Shown: positions 26,513 to 35,269 of the stretch, piece by piece
Numbering within the stretch: the stretch's first letter is position 1
Layout: each line of letters opens with the position of its first letter
Assembly (NCBI RefSeq): GCF_006516965.1
Contig: NZ_VHLH01000034.1
Coordinates: 1 to 41,861, forward strand
Reading direction: 5' to 3'
DNA: 41,861 nucleotides
Source of the DNA: Pararhizobium mangrovi
GTDB lineage: Bacteria > Pseudomonadota > Alphaproteobacteria > Rhizobiales > Rhizobiaceae
The notes under the pieces: generated by a model
What the model was told of the DNA's origin: nothing
The model's input: the letters and a program-made list of their open reading frames with translations, nothing else
Databases searched by the model: none
Made by a program: the position numbers and the translations under genes

Positions 26513-27586
26513 CTATGTATTGTTGATCCTGGGCGCCGCTACCGTTCCGCGCTCGATCATTGCGGACGGAATGATGGTGGAGGACGTCTCGTCGGTTCTT
26601 CCTTCGATCCGGTCGATCAGGAGGTTCGCCGCTACCTTGCCGAAGAGGTAGGTCGGCTGATCGACGACGGTAACCGGGGGCGATGTCACGCGGGTCCAGT
26701 CCGCATCGAACCATGAGACGAGCGAAACGTCTCTTGGAATATCCATTCCACGCGCCTTCAGCGACAGAAAGACCCGGGCGCCGATCGTGCTGTCCGAGGC
26801 GAGGATCGCGCTACAGGGCGGATTGGCATCGAGAAGGTCGATCACATGTCGTTCGATTGCCGCGTCGTTGTTCGCACCATCCAAAATCCATGAGGCCGCA
26901 TCCTGGATCCCCGCGCGGGACGCCGCTTCGAGAAAGCCGAGCATGCGATCCCGCACCGTCGAGACCGGGACCCGGTCGGGATCGATCGCTCGGTCTTCGG
27001 TCTGCTCGACCGCGGTGATATAGGCGATGCGGCGGTGGCCGAGCGCCGTCAACCGATCGACCATATCGGACATTCGCTCGTAATCGTCGCCGCGAACGCT
27101 GTCCGCCTGCAGACCCGCGACGTACCGATCGACGGTAACGAGCGGCGTTCCCGCTCGTATCACCGATTGGAGGTGATCGATCTGGTGCAGATTGGTTGGC
27201 GATACGATCAAGCCGGCGACGCGTTGCCTTTGGAGGACGCGAACCATCTCGCGTTCCTGCGAGAGGCTTTCGCCGGAATTCGCGATCGTCACGTTGAAGC
27301 CGCGGTCGCGCGCGACGTCGGTAACACCGCGGACGGTCAAGCTGAAGAAGGCGTTCTCGATGTCTCCGACGACGATGCCGATGAGACCCGTTCGCCCGGT
27401 ACTGATCGATCGTGCCATCTCGTTCGGGTAATATCCGAGCTCTTCCGCGGCCGACAGCACGGTATTGCGCGCCTGCTCGCTGAAGACGCCGTAACCGCCG
27501 AGAACGCGTGCGGCCGTCGCTTTCGATACCCGTGCGCGCCGAGCCACATCGGCAACCGTTGCGGGCTTCCCCTTCTTATCATTCAT
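26513..27586 (-). CDS. LacI family transcriptional regulator
   Basis: The 357-residue regulator has an N-terminal helix-turn-helix ([20 protein letters not shown], 10-29), a hinge helix ([10 protein letters not shown], 54-63) and a periplasmic-binding-protein-like sensor domain (from [15 protein letters not shown]). Segments [24 protein letters not shown] and the C-terminal LVSWFDADW are typical. The hinge has Ile where Leu is usual for minor-groove insertion. The start at 27586 gives the standard [15 protein letters not shown]; an earlier start 24 codons upstream has no support. It diverges from the amino-acid transporter operon with a 22-bp palindrome between, its probable operator. LacI proteins mostly sense sugars or sugar-like ligands. 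Confidence 0.92.
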   Translation of the reverse strand: MNDKKGKPATVADVARRARVSKATAARVLGGYGVFSEQARNTVLSAAEELGYYPNEMARSISTGRTGLIGIVVGDIENAFFSLTVRGVTDVARDRGFNVTIANSGESLSQEREMVRVLQRQRVAGLIVSPTNLHQIDHLQSVIRAGTPLVTVDRYVAGLQADSVRGDDYERMSDMVDRLTALGHRRIAYITAVEQTEDRAIDPDRVPVSTVRDRMLGFLEAASRAGIQDAASWILDGANNDAAIERHVIDLLDANPPCSAILASDSTIGARVFLSLKARGMDIPRDVSLVSWFDADWTRVTSPPVTVVDQPTYLFGKVAANLLIDRIEGRTDETSSTIIPSAMIERGTVAAPRINNT

Positions 27587-27692
27587 GATTCGGGAATCCC
27601 GCTTTCCACTCCATCGGCCCGTGCTCGCTTCGTCCCGTACTGCGTTGCAGACGAACAACCAAATTCATAATCGAAAAAACCCGACGTCAAGC

Positions 27693-27724
27693 TTGACTCT
27701 TCACCGATACCACGGAACAAATAT
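27693..27724 (+). promoter_or_regulatory. Candidate promoter of the amino-acid transporter operon
   Basis: A good -35 (ttgact, 27693-27698) is followed after 18 bases by acaaat (27717-27722), or after 20 by aaatat, as the -10. The 22-bp palindrome begins 2-4 bases behind this element, over the expected transcription start, so a bound LacI dimer would occlude initiation. Confidence 0.5.
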
Positions 27725-27725
27725 C

Positions 27726-27747
27726 GCATTGAGACCGGTCTCAATGC
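27726..27747. promoter_or_regulatory. LacI operator, perfect 22-bp palindrome
   Basis: The half-site gcattgagacc (27726-27736) is followed immediately by its exact reverse complement (27737-27747). Even-length palindromes with a central CG (here at 27736-27737) are the hallmark of LacI-family operators. It sits between lacI and the binding-protein gene, 71 bases before the latter's ATG. No second copy was noticed in the window. Confidence 0.88.
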
Positions 27748-27818
27748 CTTTTTCGGCGCTTATACGCCATTGCGAGCCGGCTCGATGCGTCAGCAAACAA
27801 CAGCCAAGAGGGACAGTG

Positions 27819-28652
27819 ATGCTTTTTCAGGACAACAGGTGGCTTCGCCAGGCCACGAAAGCTGTAGCCGTCATGACTGCGATGGCCACGATGAGTATCG
27901 CGCCGGGCTTCGCCCAAAGCGACAACCCCTACAACCTCATCGAGCCCGGAACGGTAAGGGTCGGCACGCTAGGCGATGCCAAGCCCTACGCCTTCACGAA
28001 TGCCAAGGGACAATTCGACGGGTTCGACGTCGAATTCCTGAAGAACGTTCTCGGTCGCATGGGATTCGACAACGATCAGATCCTGTTCACCGGCCAGGAT
28101 TTTGCCGCTCTTCTGCCTTCCGTAGCGAACGGTCGCTTCGACGTTGCCGCGGCGGCGATCGGCATCACCGACGCGCGGAAGAAGGTCGTCGATTTCTCCG
28201 ACGGCTATCTGGCCGGTTATCTCTCCATCCTGTCCGGCGACGACACGATCGACGACAAGGCCTCCTCTCTCGCCGGCAAGCGGCTCGGCGTTGTCCAGGG
28301 CACGCTGCAGGAGCAGTATGCCAGGAAGCACTTCGCGAAAGCCAAGATCGTTCAGTTTCCCGACAACAACACCGGCATCGCGGCGCTGAACAACGGGACG
28401 ATCGACGCTCAGTTCCTCGATTACGAAGCAGCCAAGGATTACGCCAAGCGCTACCCCTCGCTGTCGATCAAGAATAACATTCCCTCCTTCGACGCACCGG
28501 CGGGTTTTGCGGTCAAGCCCGGTAACGACGCGCTCAAGGACGGCTTGAACAAGGCGCTTCATGCCGCGATGCAGGATGGCACGTGGCGCGATCTCTACAA
28601 GAAGTGGTTCCCGGGCTCGCCGATGCCCAAACAGTACCTGCCGAAAAACTGA
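27819..28652 (+). CDS. Polar amino acid ABC transporter, binding protein (SBP family 3)
   Basis: The 277-residue periplasmic protein has a signal peptide (cleavage after GFA, about residue 32) and the family 3 fold: [14 protein letters not shown], then [14 protein letters not shown]. The [25 protein letters not shown] segment supplies R120, the usual ligand of the substrate alpha-carboxylate. D201 in [10 protein letters not shown] is the usual ligand of the alpha-amino group. Both are kept, so a free alpha-amino acid moiety is expected in the ligand. AGAGGG lies ahead of the ATG at 27819; longer starts would run over the operator. It is the first gene of the LacI-controlled operon. Confidence 0.92.
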   Translation: MLFQDNRWLRQATKAVAVMTAMATMSIAPGFAQSDNPYNLIEPGTVRVGTLGDAKPYAFTNAKGQFDGFDVEFLKNVLGRMGFDNDQILFTGQDFAALLPSVANGRFDVAAAAIGITDARKKVVDFSDGYLAGYLSILSGDDTIDDKASSLAGKRLGVVQGTLQEQYARKHFAKAKIVQFPDNNTGIAALNNGTIDAQFLDYEAAKDYAKRYPSLSIKNNIPSFDAPAGFAVKPGNDALKDGLNKALHAAMQDGTWRDLYKKWFPGSPMPKQYLPKN

Positions 28653-28670
28653 CGGCCGATTGCGCACGTC

Positions 28671-28700
28671 GCGGGTTGCCGGCGCGGGTCGGTAACCCGC
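28671..28700 (+). promoter_or_regulatory. Stem-loop between binding protein and permease genes
   Basis: gcgggttgcc (28671-28680) and ggtaacccgc (28691-28700) pair at 9 of 10 positions around a 10-base loop, 18 bases after the binding-protein stop. There is no T-tract. Such structures in ABC operons protect the upstream message from 3' decay, giving more binding protein than membrane components (established for other operons; inferred here). Confidence 0.6.
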
Positions 28701-28758
28701 TCTCCCAGCGTAGAACCACCGGCGCCTTCCCGGCGCATTTGATCCCGGAGCGCCGAGA

Positions 28759-30276
28759 ATGTGGCTGGAGACCCTCCAACGCACCTTTTTCGACTGGCAT
28801 GCAATGGCGGAAATCCTGCCGATCATGCTTGCGGTCGGACTGAAGAACACGCTGATCCTGGCGGCCGCCTCCACGGTCATCGGCATCGGCGTCGGCATGC
28901 TCCTCGCCGTCATGGGCATTTCGCGCTCCGCGTGGCTCCGCGTTCCGGCGCGGGTCTATACGGATATCTTCCGGGGACTTCCGGCGATCGTTACGATCCT
29001 GCTCATCGGGCAGGGGTTCGCCTCGCTCGGCCGTATCGTCTTCGGACCTTCGCCTTACCCGCTCGGAATTCTCGCTTTGAGCCTGATCGCGGGTGCGTAT
29101 ATCGGCGAAATTTTCCGCTCCGGAATCCAGAGTGTGCCGAGCGGTCAGATGGAAGCCTGCCGGGCGCTTTCGATGAGCTACGGCGAAGGCATGCGTCTCA
29201 TCGTCATTCCGCAAGGCGTGCGACGCGTCCTGCCGGCTCTCGTCAATCAATTCATTTCGAACGTCAAAGATTCGAGCCTCATCTATTTCCTCGGCCTCCT
29301 CGCCTCGGAACGCGAGATCTTCCGTGTCGGTCAGGACGCGGCGGTCGTCACCGGCAATCTGTCCCCGCTCTTCCTCGCGGGTGTCTTCTATCTCGTCATT
29401 ACCGTTCCGCTGACCCATCTCGTCAATTACATCGATCATCGCCTTCGTACGGGCAAACGACCCGCGGTGCTGCAGCCGACCAGCGGGATCGCGGAGGTGG
29501 AAGAGGTGGAATCCGGCAAGCAACGCACCGGCGCTCTGTCCCGACAGTTCGAGGGCGGGAGCCTTGCGGTGCGCGACGTCCATCTCAGTTACGGCCCCGT
29601 CGAGGTCTTGCGAGGCATCGATCTCGACATACCGGAGGGATCGGTCACATGCGTGATCGGACCTTCGGGATCGGGAAAATCGACGCTACTGCGCGCCCTC
29701 AACCGGCTTGCGGAGATCGATGCCGGGACGATCGCCCTCGATGGCACCAACGTACAGACGATGAAACCGGAGCGGTTGCGCGCCCGGGTCGGAATGGTGT
29801 TCCAGCATTTCAATCTCTTTCCGGACCATACGGCACGCCAGAACATCATGCTGGCGCTGACGCGCATCAAAAAGCTCAACCGAAGCAAGGCCCGCGAGAT
29901 CGCCGACGCGCAACTCGCAGACGTCGGCCTGCTGGGCCGAGGCGAGCAACGACCGGCTAACCTATCGGGCGGCCAGCAGCAGCGCGTCGCGATCGCGCGT
30001 GCGCTCGCCATGGAGCCGGAAGTCGTTCTATTCGACGAAGTCACGAGCGCTCTCGATCCCGAACTCGTCAAGGGCATCCTCACGCTCATGGAAGACCTCG
30101 GCGAGCGGGGCATGACGATGGTCGTCGTCACCCACGAAATGGGTTTCGCGCGCCGCGTCGCCGATCAGGTGGTCTTCATGGATGAGGGCCGCATCGTCGA
30201 AATCGGCGATCCGGACACGGTGTTCGACGCACCGAAGACCGATCGCCTGAAACGCTTCCTGGCCGAAATCCTGTAG
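28759..30276 (+). CDS. Amino acid ABC transporter, permease-ATPase fusion
   Basis: One 505-residue chain holds both the membrane and ATP-hydrolysing parts. Residues 1-230 form a HisM/GlnP-type permease with about five helices and the EAA loop (EACRALSMSYGEGMRLIVIP, 132-151). After a linker of about 35 residues, 268-505 form a GlnQ-type ATPase. It has Walker A GPSGSGKST (301-309), Q-loop Q349, signature LSGGQQQ (402-408), Walker B VVLFDE (422-427) and H459. Normally these are separate genes; fused forms occur in proteobacteria. A homodimer would give a complete transporter core for the binding protein encoded upstream. There is no second permease gene, so the channel must be homodimeric. Confidence 0.93.
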   Translation: MWLETLQRTFFDWHAMAEILPIMLAVGLKNTLILAAASTVIGIGVGMLLAVMGISRSAWLRVPARVYTDIFRGLPAIVTILLIGQGFASLGRIVFGPSPYPLGILALSLIAGAYIGEIFRSGIQSVPSGQMEACRALSMSYGEGMRLIVIPQGVRRVLPALVNQFISNVKDSSLIYFLGLLASEREIFRVGQDAAVVTGNLSPLFLAGVFYLVITVPLTHLVNYIDHRLRTGKRPAVLQPTSGIAEVEEVESGKQRTGALSRQFEGGSLAVRDVHLSYGPVEVLRGIDLDIPEGSVTCVIGPSGSGKSTLLRALNRLAEIDAGTIALDGTNVQTMKPERLRARVGMVFQHFNLFPDHTARQNIMLALTRIKKLNRSKAREIADAQLADVGLLGRGEQRPANLSGGQQQRVAIARALAMEPEVVLFDEVTSALDPELVKGILTLMEDLGERGMTMVVVTHEMGFARRVADQVVFMDEGRIVEIGDPDTVFDAPKTDRLKRFLAEIL

Positions 30277-30300
30277 GCCGAAATTCAAGATGGTGACCCG

Positions 30301-31323
30301 ATGACCGACCTCCGCTGGGGAATTCTCAGTACCGCCCGCATTGCCCAAAAGGCGTTGATTCCCGCACTTCTGGAGACGCAGAATTGTCGGATCGTCTCCA
30401 TCGCATCGCGTGATCGGAGCCGGGCGGCCGACGTCGCGAAGACCTTCAATATCGAGCGTGTCGACGATGATTACGAAAGTCTGATCGAGGCACCCGACAT
30501 CGACGTCATCTACAATCCGCTTCCCAATCATCTGCATGCGCCGCTTACGCTTCGTGCTTTGGAAGCGGGCAAGCATGTTCTTTGCGAAAAGCCGTTGACG
30601 CTGAGCGTCGAACAGGCGGTCGCCATATCGAAGAAAGCCGCGGAAACGAACCGCATCGTCGCCGAAGCGTTCATGACGCGACATCATCCGCAATGGCAGC
30701 GCGCTTTCGAACTCGTCCATTCCGGTGCGATCGGTTCGCTGAATGCGATCCAGATCCTCTTCAGTTACCGAAACTCCGATCCCGACGATATCCGCAACAA
30801 GGCGGATATCGGTGGCGGCGCTCTTTACGATATCGGCTGCTACGCCCTGAACGCAGCACGCTGGTTTTTCGAAAGCGAACCCGAATCCGTCATCGCGGAG
30901 ATGCACCGCGATCCGTCTTTCGGCACCGACCGGCTGACGAGCGGCCTGGCCGTTTTTCCCAATGGCAGACACCTGACCTTCACGACCGCGACCCAGTCTG
31001 CTCTCAGCCAGAAGATGACGCTATTAGGCAGCGACGGCTTCCTGACGCTCGACGTTCCGTTCAACTGCCCGCGCGACTATGCGGCCCGCCTTTCGATCGT
31101 CGGCGATCAGGACCTGTTGCACAGCAAAGCCAGGACCGAAACGTTCGAAGCAGTCGATCAATATGCGCGGATGGTCGAGGCTTTCGTGGCCGCGATCCGC
31201 GAGGGGTCTCCGCTTTCGACGACGATCGAGGATTCGATCGGGAATGCCGCGGCGATCGACGCCCTCATACGCTCGAGCGAAACGAGACGCCTGGAAGCGC
31301 CGGCAACGCCATCGCACGCGTAA
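30301..31323 (+). CDS. Gfo/Idh/MocA family oxidoreductase
   Basis: The 340-residue NAD(P)-dependent dehydrogenase has an N-terminal Rossmann domain (WGILSTARIA, 6-15, in the GILGTGxIA variant), the CEKPLT motif with catalytic K97 and a C-terminal alpha/beta sheet domain. The motif GGGALYDIGCYALNAAR (171-187, D177 and Y181) is characteristic of the D-xylose dehydrogenase/dihydrodiol dehydrogenase subgroup. Substrates of this group are sugars, inositols or sugar-derived diols. It starts 24 bases after the transporter gene and ends 24 bases before the DAO gene, a tight operon. The exact substrate is unknown. Confidence 0.9.
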   Translation: MTDLRWGILSTARIAQKALIPALLETQNCRIVSIASRDRSRAADVAKTFNIERVDDDYESLIEAPDIDVIYNPLPNHLHAPLTLRALEAGKHVLCEKPLTLSVEQAVAISKKAAETNRIVAEAFMTRHHPQWQRAFELVHSGAIGSLNAIQILFSYRNSDPDDIRNKADIGGGALYDIGCYALNAARWFFESEPESVIAEMHRDPSFGTDRLTSGLAVFPNGRHLTFTTATQSALSQKMTLLGSDGFLTLDVPFNCPRDYAARLSIVGDQDLLHSKARTETFEAVDQYARMVEAFVAAIREGSPLSTTIEDSIGNAAAIDALIRSSETRRLEAPATPSHA

Positions 31324-31347
31324 ACCCAAAGAAAGAATGCGGAGCCA

Positions 31348-32478
31348 ATGATGTCCATATCGCCCACCATCCAATCATCGATCGTCATCGGTGGCGGCAT
31401 ACTCGGCGTATCGACCGCGGTGCAGCTTGCGCGCATCGGCGTCTCGGTGACCCTTGTCAACGACGGACCTGTCGGAAAGGGCGCGTCGGGGCGGTCCCTC
31501 GCTTGGCTGAATTCATCGCGGCGGCGTTCCGACGCCTACCACAGGCTTCGCCTCGCCGGGATCGAGCGATACCGCGTTTTGGCTCAAAGCCATCCTTCGA
31601 AGGACTGGCTGAGGTTCGATGGCGGCCTGACCTGGGACGACGAGACGGACAACGACATCGCGGATGTCTATCGATACGAACGCGACCTCGGCTATCAGGC
31701 GGAGTTGCTTTCGCCGGAAAAGGTTGCCGCACGCATTTCAGGCGTCGACGCCGCTGCCGTGACCGCACCCGGCGCGATCTTCAACCCGAACGAAGGATGG
31801 GTCGATCTGCCGGAACTGATCAAGCTTCTCGTCGCGGAATTCACGGATCTCGGCGGCACGATCGTAACCGATGCGGGCGAAGTGGAACCCGTGATCGAGA
31901 ACGGCCGCGCGACCGGAGCGCGTGCCAGCAACGGTTCGACATGGCATGCCGATGCCGTTCTGCTCGCGACGGGACCGTCGGTTCCGGCAATGTCACGGCG
32001 ACTGGGGATCGAAATCGACGACGACTCTCCCATCGCCCTGCTCGTCGAGACGAAGCCGATCGAGCATCCGCTGGCGGTCGTCTTGAACACGCCCCGGGTC
32101 GCAATCCGGCGTACGCCAACCGGTGCGCTGTTCATGGATTCCGCGTGGTCGGAAGAAGAAGTGGTCGTTCACGAGGACGGTCGTTATGAGGCGAGGCCCG
32201 AGACTGTCGAGGGCCTGCTGAGAGAGGCGCGCAACGTCCTGGAGCCGAAGCCCGATCTCGAAGTGCAAACCGTGCACATGGGCTCGAAGCCAATCCCCGG
32301 GGACGGCGAACCCGTCCTCGGACAAGTACAGTCGATCCCGGGCCTCTACGTCGCATTCAGCCATAGCGGTGCGACCCTCGGCCTCGTCGCCGGCGAGATC
32401 CTCGCAGAAGAAATGGCGTTTGATCTGCGGCATCCACTTTTGGAAACCTTCCGGCCGGAACGTTTCGCGTCGAAGTAA
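31348..32478 (+). CDS. FAD-dependent oxidoreductase of the DAO (D-amino acid oxidase) family
   Basis: The 376-residue flavoprotein has the dinucleotide-binding motif SIVIGGGILGVSTAVQLA (11-28), the segment GKGASGRSLAWLNS (43-56) and a C-terminal FAD-closing segment HSGATLGLVAGEILAEE. DAO-family enzymes oxidise the C-N bond of D-amino acids, sarcosine, glycine, opines or Amadori compounds. Two adjacent ATGs exist (31348, 31351); the second has better spacing from ggag. It is the last gene of the LacI-controlled operon. Paired with amino-acid uptake and a sugar-type dehydrogenase, a secondary-amine or opine-like substrate is plausible but unproven. Confidence 0.88.
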   Translation: MMSISPTIQSSIVIGGGILGVSTAVQLARIGVSVTLVNDGPVGKGASGRSLAWLNSSRRRSDAYHRLRLAGIERYRVLAQSHPSKDWLRFDGGLTWDDETDNDIADVYRYERDLGYQAELLSPEKVAARISGVDAAAVTAPGAIFNPNEGWVDLPELIKLLVAEFTDLGGTIVTDAGEVEPVIENGRATGARASNGSTWHADAVLLATGPSVPAMSRRLGIEIDDDSPIALLVETKPIEHPLAVVLNTPRVAIRRTPTGALFMDSAWSEEEVVVHEDGRYEARPETVEGLLREARNVLEPKPDLEVQTVHMGSKPIPGDGEPVLGQVQSIPGLYVAFSHSGATLGLVAGEILAEEMAFDLRHPLLETFRPERFASK

Positions 32479-32706
32479 AAGCCGGAAAAAGGGGTCCGCT
32501 GCGGTCAAAACGCGACAGGCATCCAGAAGGCGGCTTGGAAGGGCGGCAACGGCTCGAGAAAATCGAAGAGATACATCGTATGATCGGTAGCTTTTAAGCG
32601 ATTGATATCCGCTTTGCGCCCCGAATTCAGTCGCGCGACCTTCTCGCGTAATTCCTGAAAGCTGCCTCTAGTCAAGATCGTCGACGTCGGTCATTTCAGC
32701 TGAAGG

Positions 32707-33879
32707 CTAAGCGGAATCGTCCGGCCGAAGCCGGCGTTCCGTGATGCGGGCTAACAGGCTCGCTCCGACCGGCAGGATGTCGTCGTCGAGGATGAAGGCG
32801 GGGTTGTGAACGGGGACTTCTCCGGCGTGGCCGATCGTGCAGTAGACGCCGGGGACGATGTTCAGCATGTCGGCGAAGTCCTCGCTGCCCATGACGGCTT
32901 TGGTCTTCCGGTAGACCGCGTCCGGACCGACGATGTCGCCGGCGGCATCGGCATAGGCATCGACGAGACTTTCGGTGTTGACGAGCACATCGAAGACGTT
33001 GCGGATGTCGCAATCGATCTCGACGCCGAAGGAAAGCGCCGTGCCGTCGCAGATCTGACGCACGCGGTCTCGCAAAAGCGTACCAACTTCCGCATCGAGA
33101 TAGCGGAGAGTTCCCGAAACCGTCGCGTCTTCGGGAATGACGTTGTAGGCGCTGCCGGCGTGCGCCTGCGTGACCGAAAGAACCGCCTGGTCGAGCGCAC
33201 GAACGTTGCGGCTTACGACCGATTGGAGGGCCTGCACGAGGGCACCCATGACGACGATCGGATCGCGCGACTTGTCGGGCATCGCGGCGTGGCTGCCGCA
33301 GCCGGTGATGCGGATGTCGAAGAAGTCCGCGCCGGCCATCGCCGGGCCGGGCTTGATGCCGATGCGATGAGGTGTTTCGTTCGGTGCGTTGTGCAGCGCG
33401 TAGACCTCGTCGCAGGGGAAGCGGTCGAACAGGCCGTCGGCGATCATCGCGCGAGCGCCGCCGCAGCCCTCTTCGCCGGGCTGGAAGATGAAGATCGCCG
33501 TGCCGGCGAAATCGCGCGTTTCGGCGAGGTAGCGCGCCGCGCCGAGGAGCATCGTCGTGTGCCCATCATGCCCGCAGCCATGGAAGCGGCCCGGATTGCG
33601 CGAAGCATAGGCGAGGTTCGTGCGCTCTTCCATCGGTAGTGCATCCATGTCGGCGCGAAGGCCGATCCGACCGGCACCCTCGTGCTTTCCGGCGAGCACG
33701 CCGACGACACCCGTCTTTCCGATGCCACGATGGACCTCGATGCCCCATTCCGCGAGCTTGTCGGCCACGAGCGCGCTGGTCCGGTGCTCCTCGAATCCGA
33801 GTTCGGGATACTGGTGCAGATCGTGCCGGATTGCGGTCAGGTCGTCGCGGTAGGCTTCGATGCGGTCGTGTACGGGCAT
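32707..33879 (-). CDS. M20 family amidohydrolase/carboxypeptidase (M20D)
   Basis: The 390-residue metalloenzyme belongs to the hippurate hydrolase/N-acetyl-amino-acid deacetylase/IAA-amino-acid hydrolase group. Metal and catalytic motifs are RADMDALPM (75-83), HGCGHDGHTTML (100-111), GEEGCGGA with catalytic Glu 136-137 and MGSEDFA near the C-terminus. The lid domain (about 185-300) contains GCGSHAAMPDKSRDP. There is no signal peptide, so it acts in the cytoplasm. Members split N-acyl or aryl amino acids and dipeptides. It is the last gene of the peptide-transporter operon, 24 bases after the serine hydrolase, so imported substrate is a likely target. Confidence 0.92.
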   Translation of the reverse strand: MPVHDRIEAYRDDLTAIRHDLHQYPELGFEEHRTSALVADKLAEWGIEVHRGIGKTGVVGVLAGKHEGAGRIGLRADMDALPMEERTNLAYASRNPGRFHGCGHDGHTTMLLGAARYLAETRDFAGTAIFIFQPGEEGCGGARAMIADGLFDRFPCDEVYALHNAPNETPHRIGIKPGPAMAGADFFDIRITGCGSHAAMPDKSRDPIVVMGALVQALQSVVSRNVRALDQAVLSVTQAHAGSAYNVIPEDATVSGTLRYLDAEVGTLLRDRVRQICDGTALSFGVEIDCDIRNVFDVLVNTESLVDAYADAAGDIVGPDAVYRKTKAVMGSEDFADMLNIVPGVYCTIGHAGEVPVHNPAFILDDDILPVGASLLARITERRLRPDDSA

Positions 33880-33903
33880 GATTCGGCTTTCGGTAGAGGG
33901 GCG

Positions 33904-35268
33904 TCAGGCAACGGCAGGGGTGTCGAAGATCGCGAGCTCGTTGGGATCGGTCACCCATTCGCTTCCGCCGAGATAAAGACGCTGCTGGTTTCCTTCTTCG
34001 TCGAAGGTCCGGCGAACGGGTTCGCCATGGTTGGCGAAGCCGTTGGCCAGCGCGATCCGTCCGCTCGTTCCATCGGTGATCTCGAGCTCGCTTGCATCCC
34101 GGAAGGGCTGTGCGGCACCGACGGCGGAAACGGCGACCTTGCCGCCCATCGGAACCAGATCGATCGGCGACCACACGGTCCACCAGCGGCCGGCCCATCC
34201 TTCGACGGCGGGTTTCGGCGCGCCTTCCTCGTGGAACTTCGCCAGGATCGAGACGATGCCCTCGAGCCATTCCTCCGCCGGGCCGTCGATCGCGTTCGAG
34301 ACGACGGAGACGGCGATCTTCCAGTCCGGCACGAAGGCGGAACGGCTGATGAAACCGGGGAACGCGCCGGCATGACCGATCAGCGTCAGGTCCTGCCAGG
34401 TGCTCGTCATCGTTCCGAGGCCGTAGGAGCGCGGCACGCTGCGATGGGGGACGTGCCACTGGCGGCGAACCATCTCGCGCCGGCTCGCGGGCGTGAGCAC
34501 GCTTCGTTCGGCTTCCGGATCGAGGCTCGCGAAGAAGCGTGCGAGATCGCCCGCCGTGCTGACGAAACCGGTCGCCGCGGCGAGCGCGTGGGTCGATTGC
34601 GCCCCGTCGATCGCCTTGTGGCCGAAAGGCATGCGGGCGCTATGACCGCTTGCGAGCGGCTGCCCGGCGGGATCTCCGACATCCGGGACCGTGCGTTCGA
34701 GCCCGCTCGGAAGAACGACCTCGCGCATGACCCAATCCGCATAGGGTTCGCCGGTCACGCTTTCGATCACGAGGCCAAGCAGGCCGAAAGCGATGTTGGA
34801 ATATTTGAACCGCGTGTTCGCGTCGATCACCAGCGGCTCGGCGAGTTCGGCGCCGAGCGCTTCGGCATCGAAGAACGCCGCGGTTCTCTGCCAATGCCCG
34901 GCGCGCCTGCCGTCGCGCATCAGGCCGCTCGTGTGGGAAAGAAGCTGGCCGAGCGTCGTCTCGGCGACGGCTGCGTCGAGATCGTCGACATAGGTTCCGA
35001 CCGCCGTGTCGAGATTGAGTTTGCCCGCCTCGCGCAGCTTCATGATCGCGACGGCGGTGAACGTCTTGGAGTGCGAGGCCACGCGGAAGCGATGGTCGTC
35101 GGTCAGCGCTTCGCCGGACGCGATGTCCGCGACGCCGTAGCTGCGCTCGAAGCACTCGCCGTTCGCCGTGGCGACCGCGAACTGGCAGCCGGGCTGCTGG
35201 TGCTTTGCGAGCTGGTAGTCCATCCAGCGATGGGCGTAGGCGAGCCCTGCCTCAAGCCAGTCTTCCAT
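33904..35268 (-). CDS. Serine hydrolase of the beta-lactamase/S12 peptidase family
   Basis: The 454-residue protein has the penicilloyl-serine triad: SHSK (S65 nucleophile, K68), YSN (Y156, N158) and HAG (H299-G301, replacing KTG). The class C-like core spans about 25-345 and a further domain of about 110 residues, rich in beta structure, follows. HAG in place of KTG is usual for D-aminopeptidases, esterases and D-stereospecific amidases rather than penicillin-binding enzymes. There is no signal peptide, so it is cytoplasmic and unlikely to be a resistance enzyme. It starts one base after the second ATPase gene's stop, so it is coupled to the transporter. D-amino acid-containing peptides are a reasonable substrate guess. 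Confidence 0.88.
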   Translation of the reverse strand: MEDWLEAGLAYAHRWMDYQLAKHQQPGCQFAVATANGECFERSYGVADIASGEALTDDHRFRVASHSKTFTAVAIMKLREAGKLNLDTAVGTYVDDLDAAVAETTLGQLLSHTSGLMRDGRRAGHWQRTAAFFDAEALGAELAEPLVIDANTRFKYSNIAFGLLGLVIESVTGEPYADWVMREVVLPSGLERTVPDVGDPAGQPLASGHSARMPFGHKAIDGAQSTHALAAATGFVSTAGDLARFFASLDPEAERSVLTPASRREMVRRQWHVPHRSVPRSYGLGTMTSTWQDLTLIGHAGAFPGFISRSAFVPDWKIAVSVVSNAIDGPAEEWLEGIVSILAKFHEEGAPKPAVEGWAGRWWTVWSPIDLVPMGGKVAVSAVGAAQPFRDASELEITDGTSGRIALANGFANHGEPVRRTFDEEGNQQRLYLGGSEWVTDPNELAIFDTPAVA

Positions 35269-35269
35269 G

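Noticed and set aside
33904-35268. Beta-lactam resistance gene
   Set aside because: No export signal, HAG in place of KTG, and position inside a transporter operon favour a peptidase or amidase.
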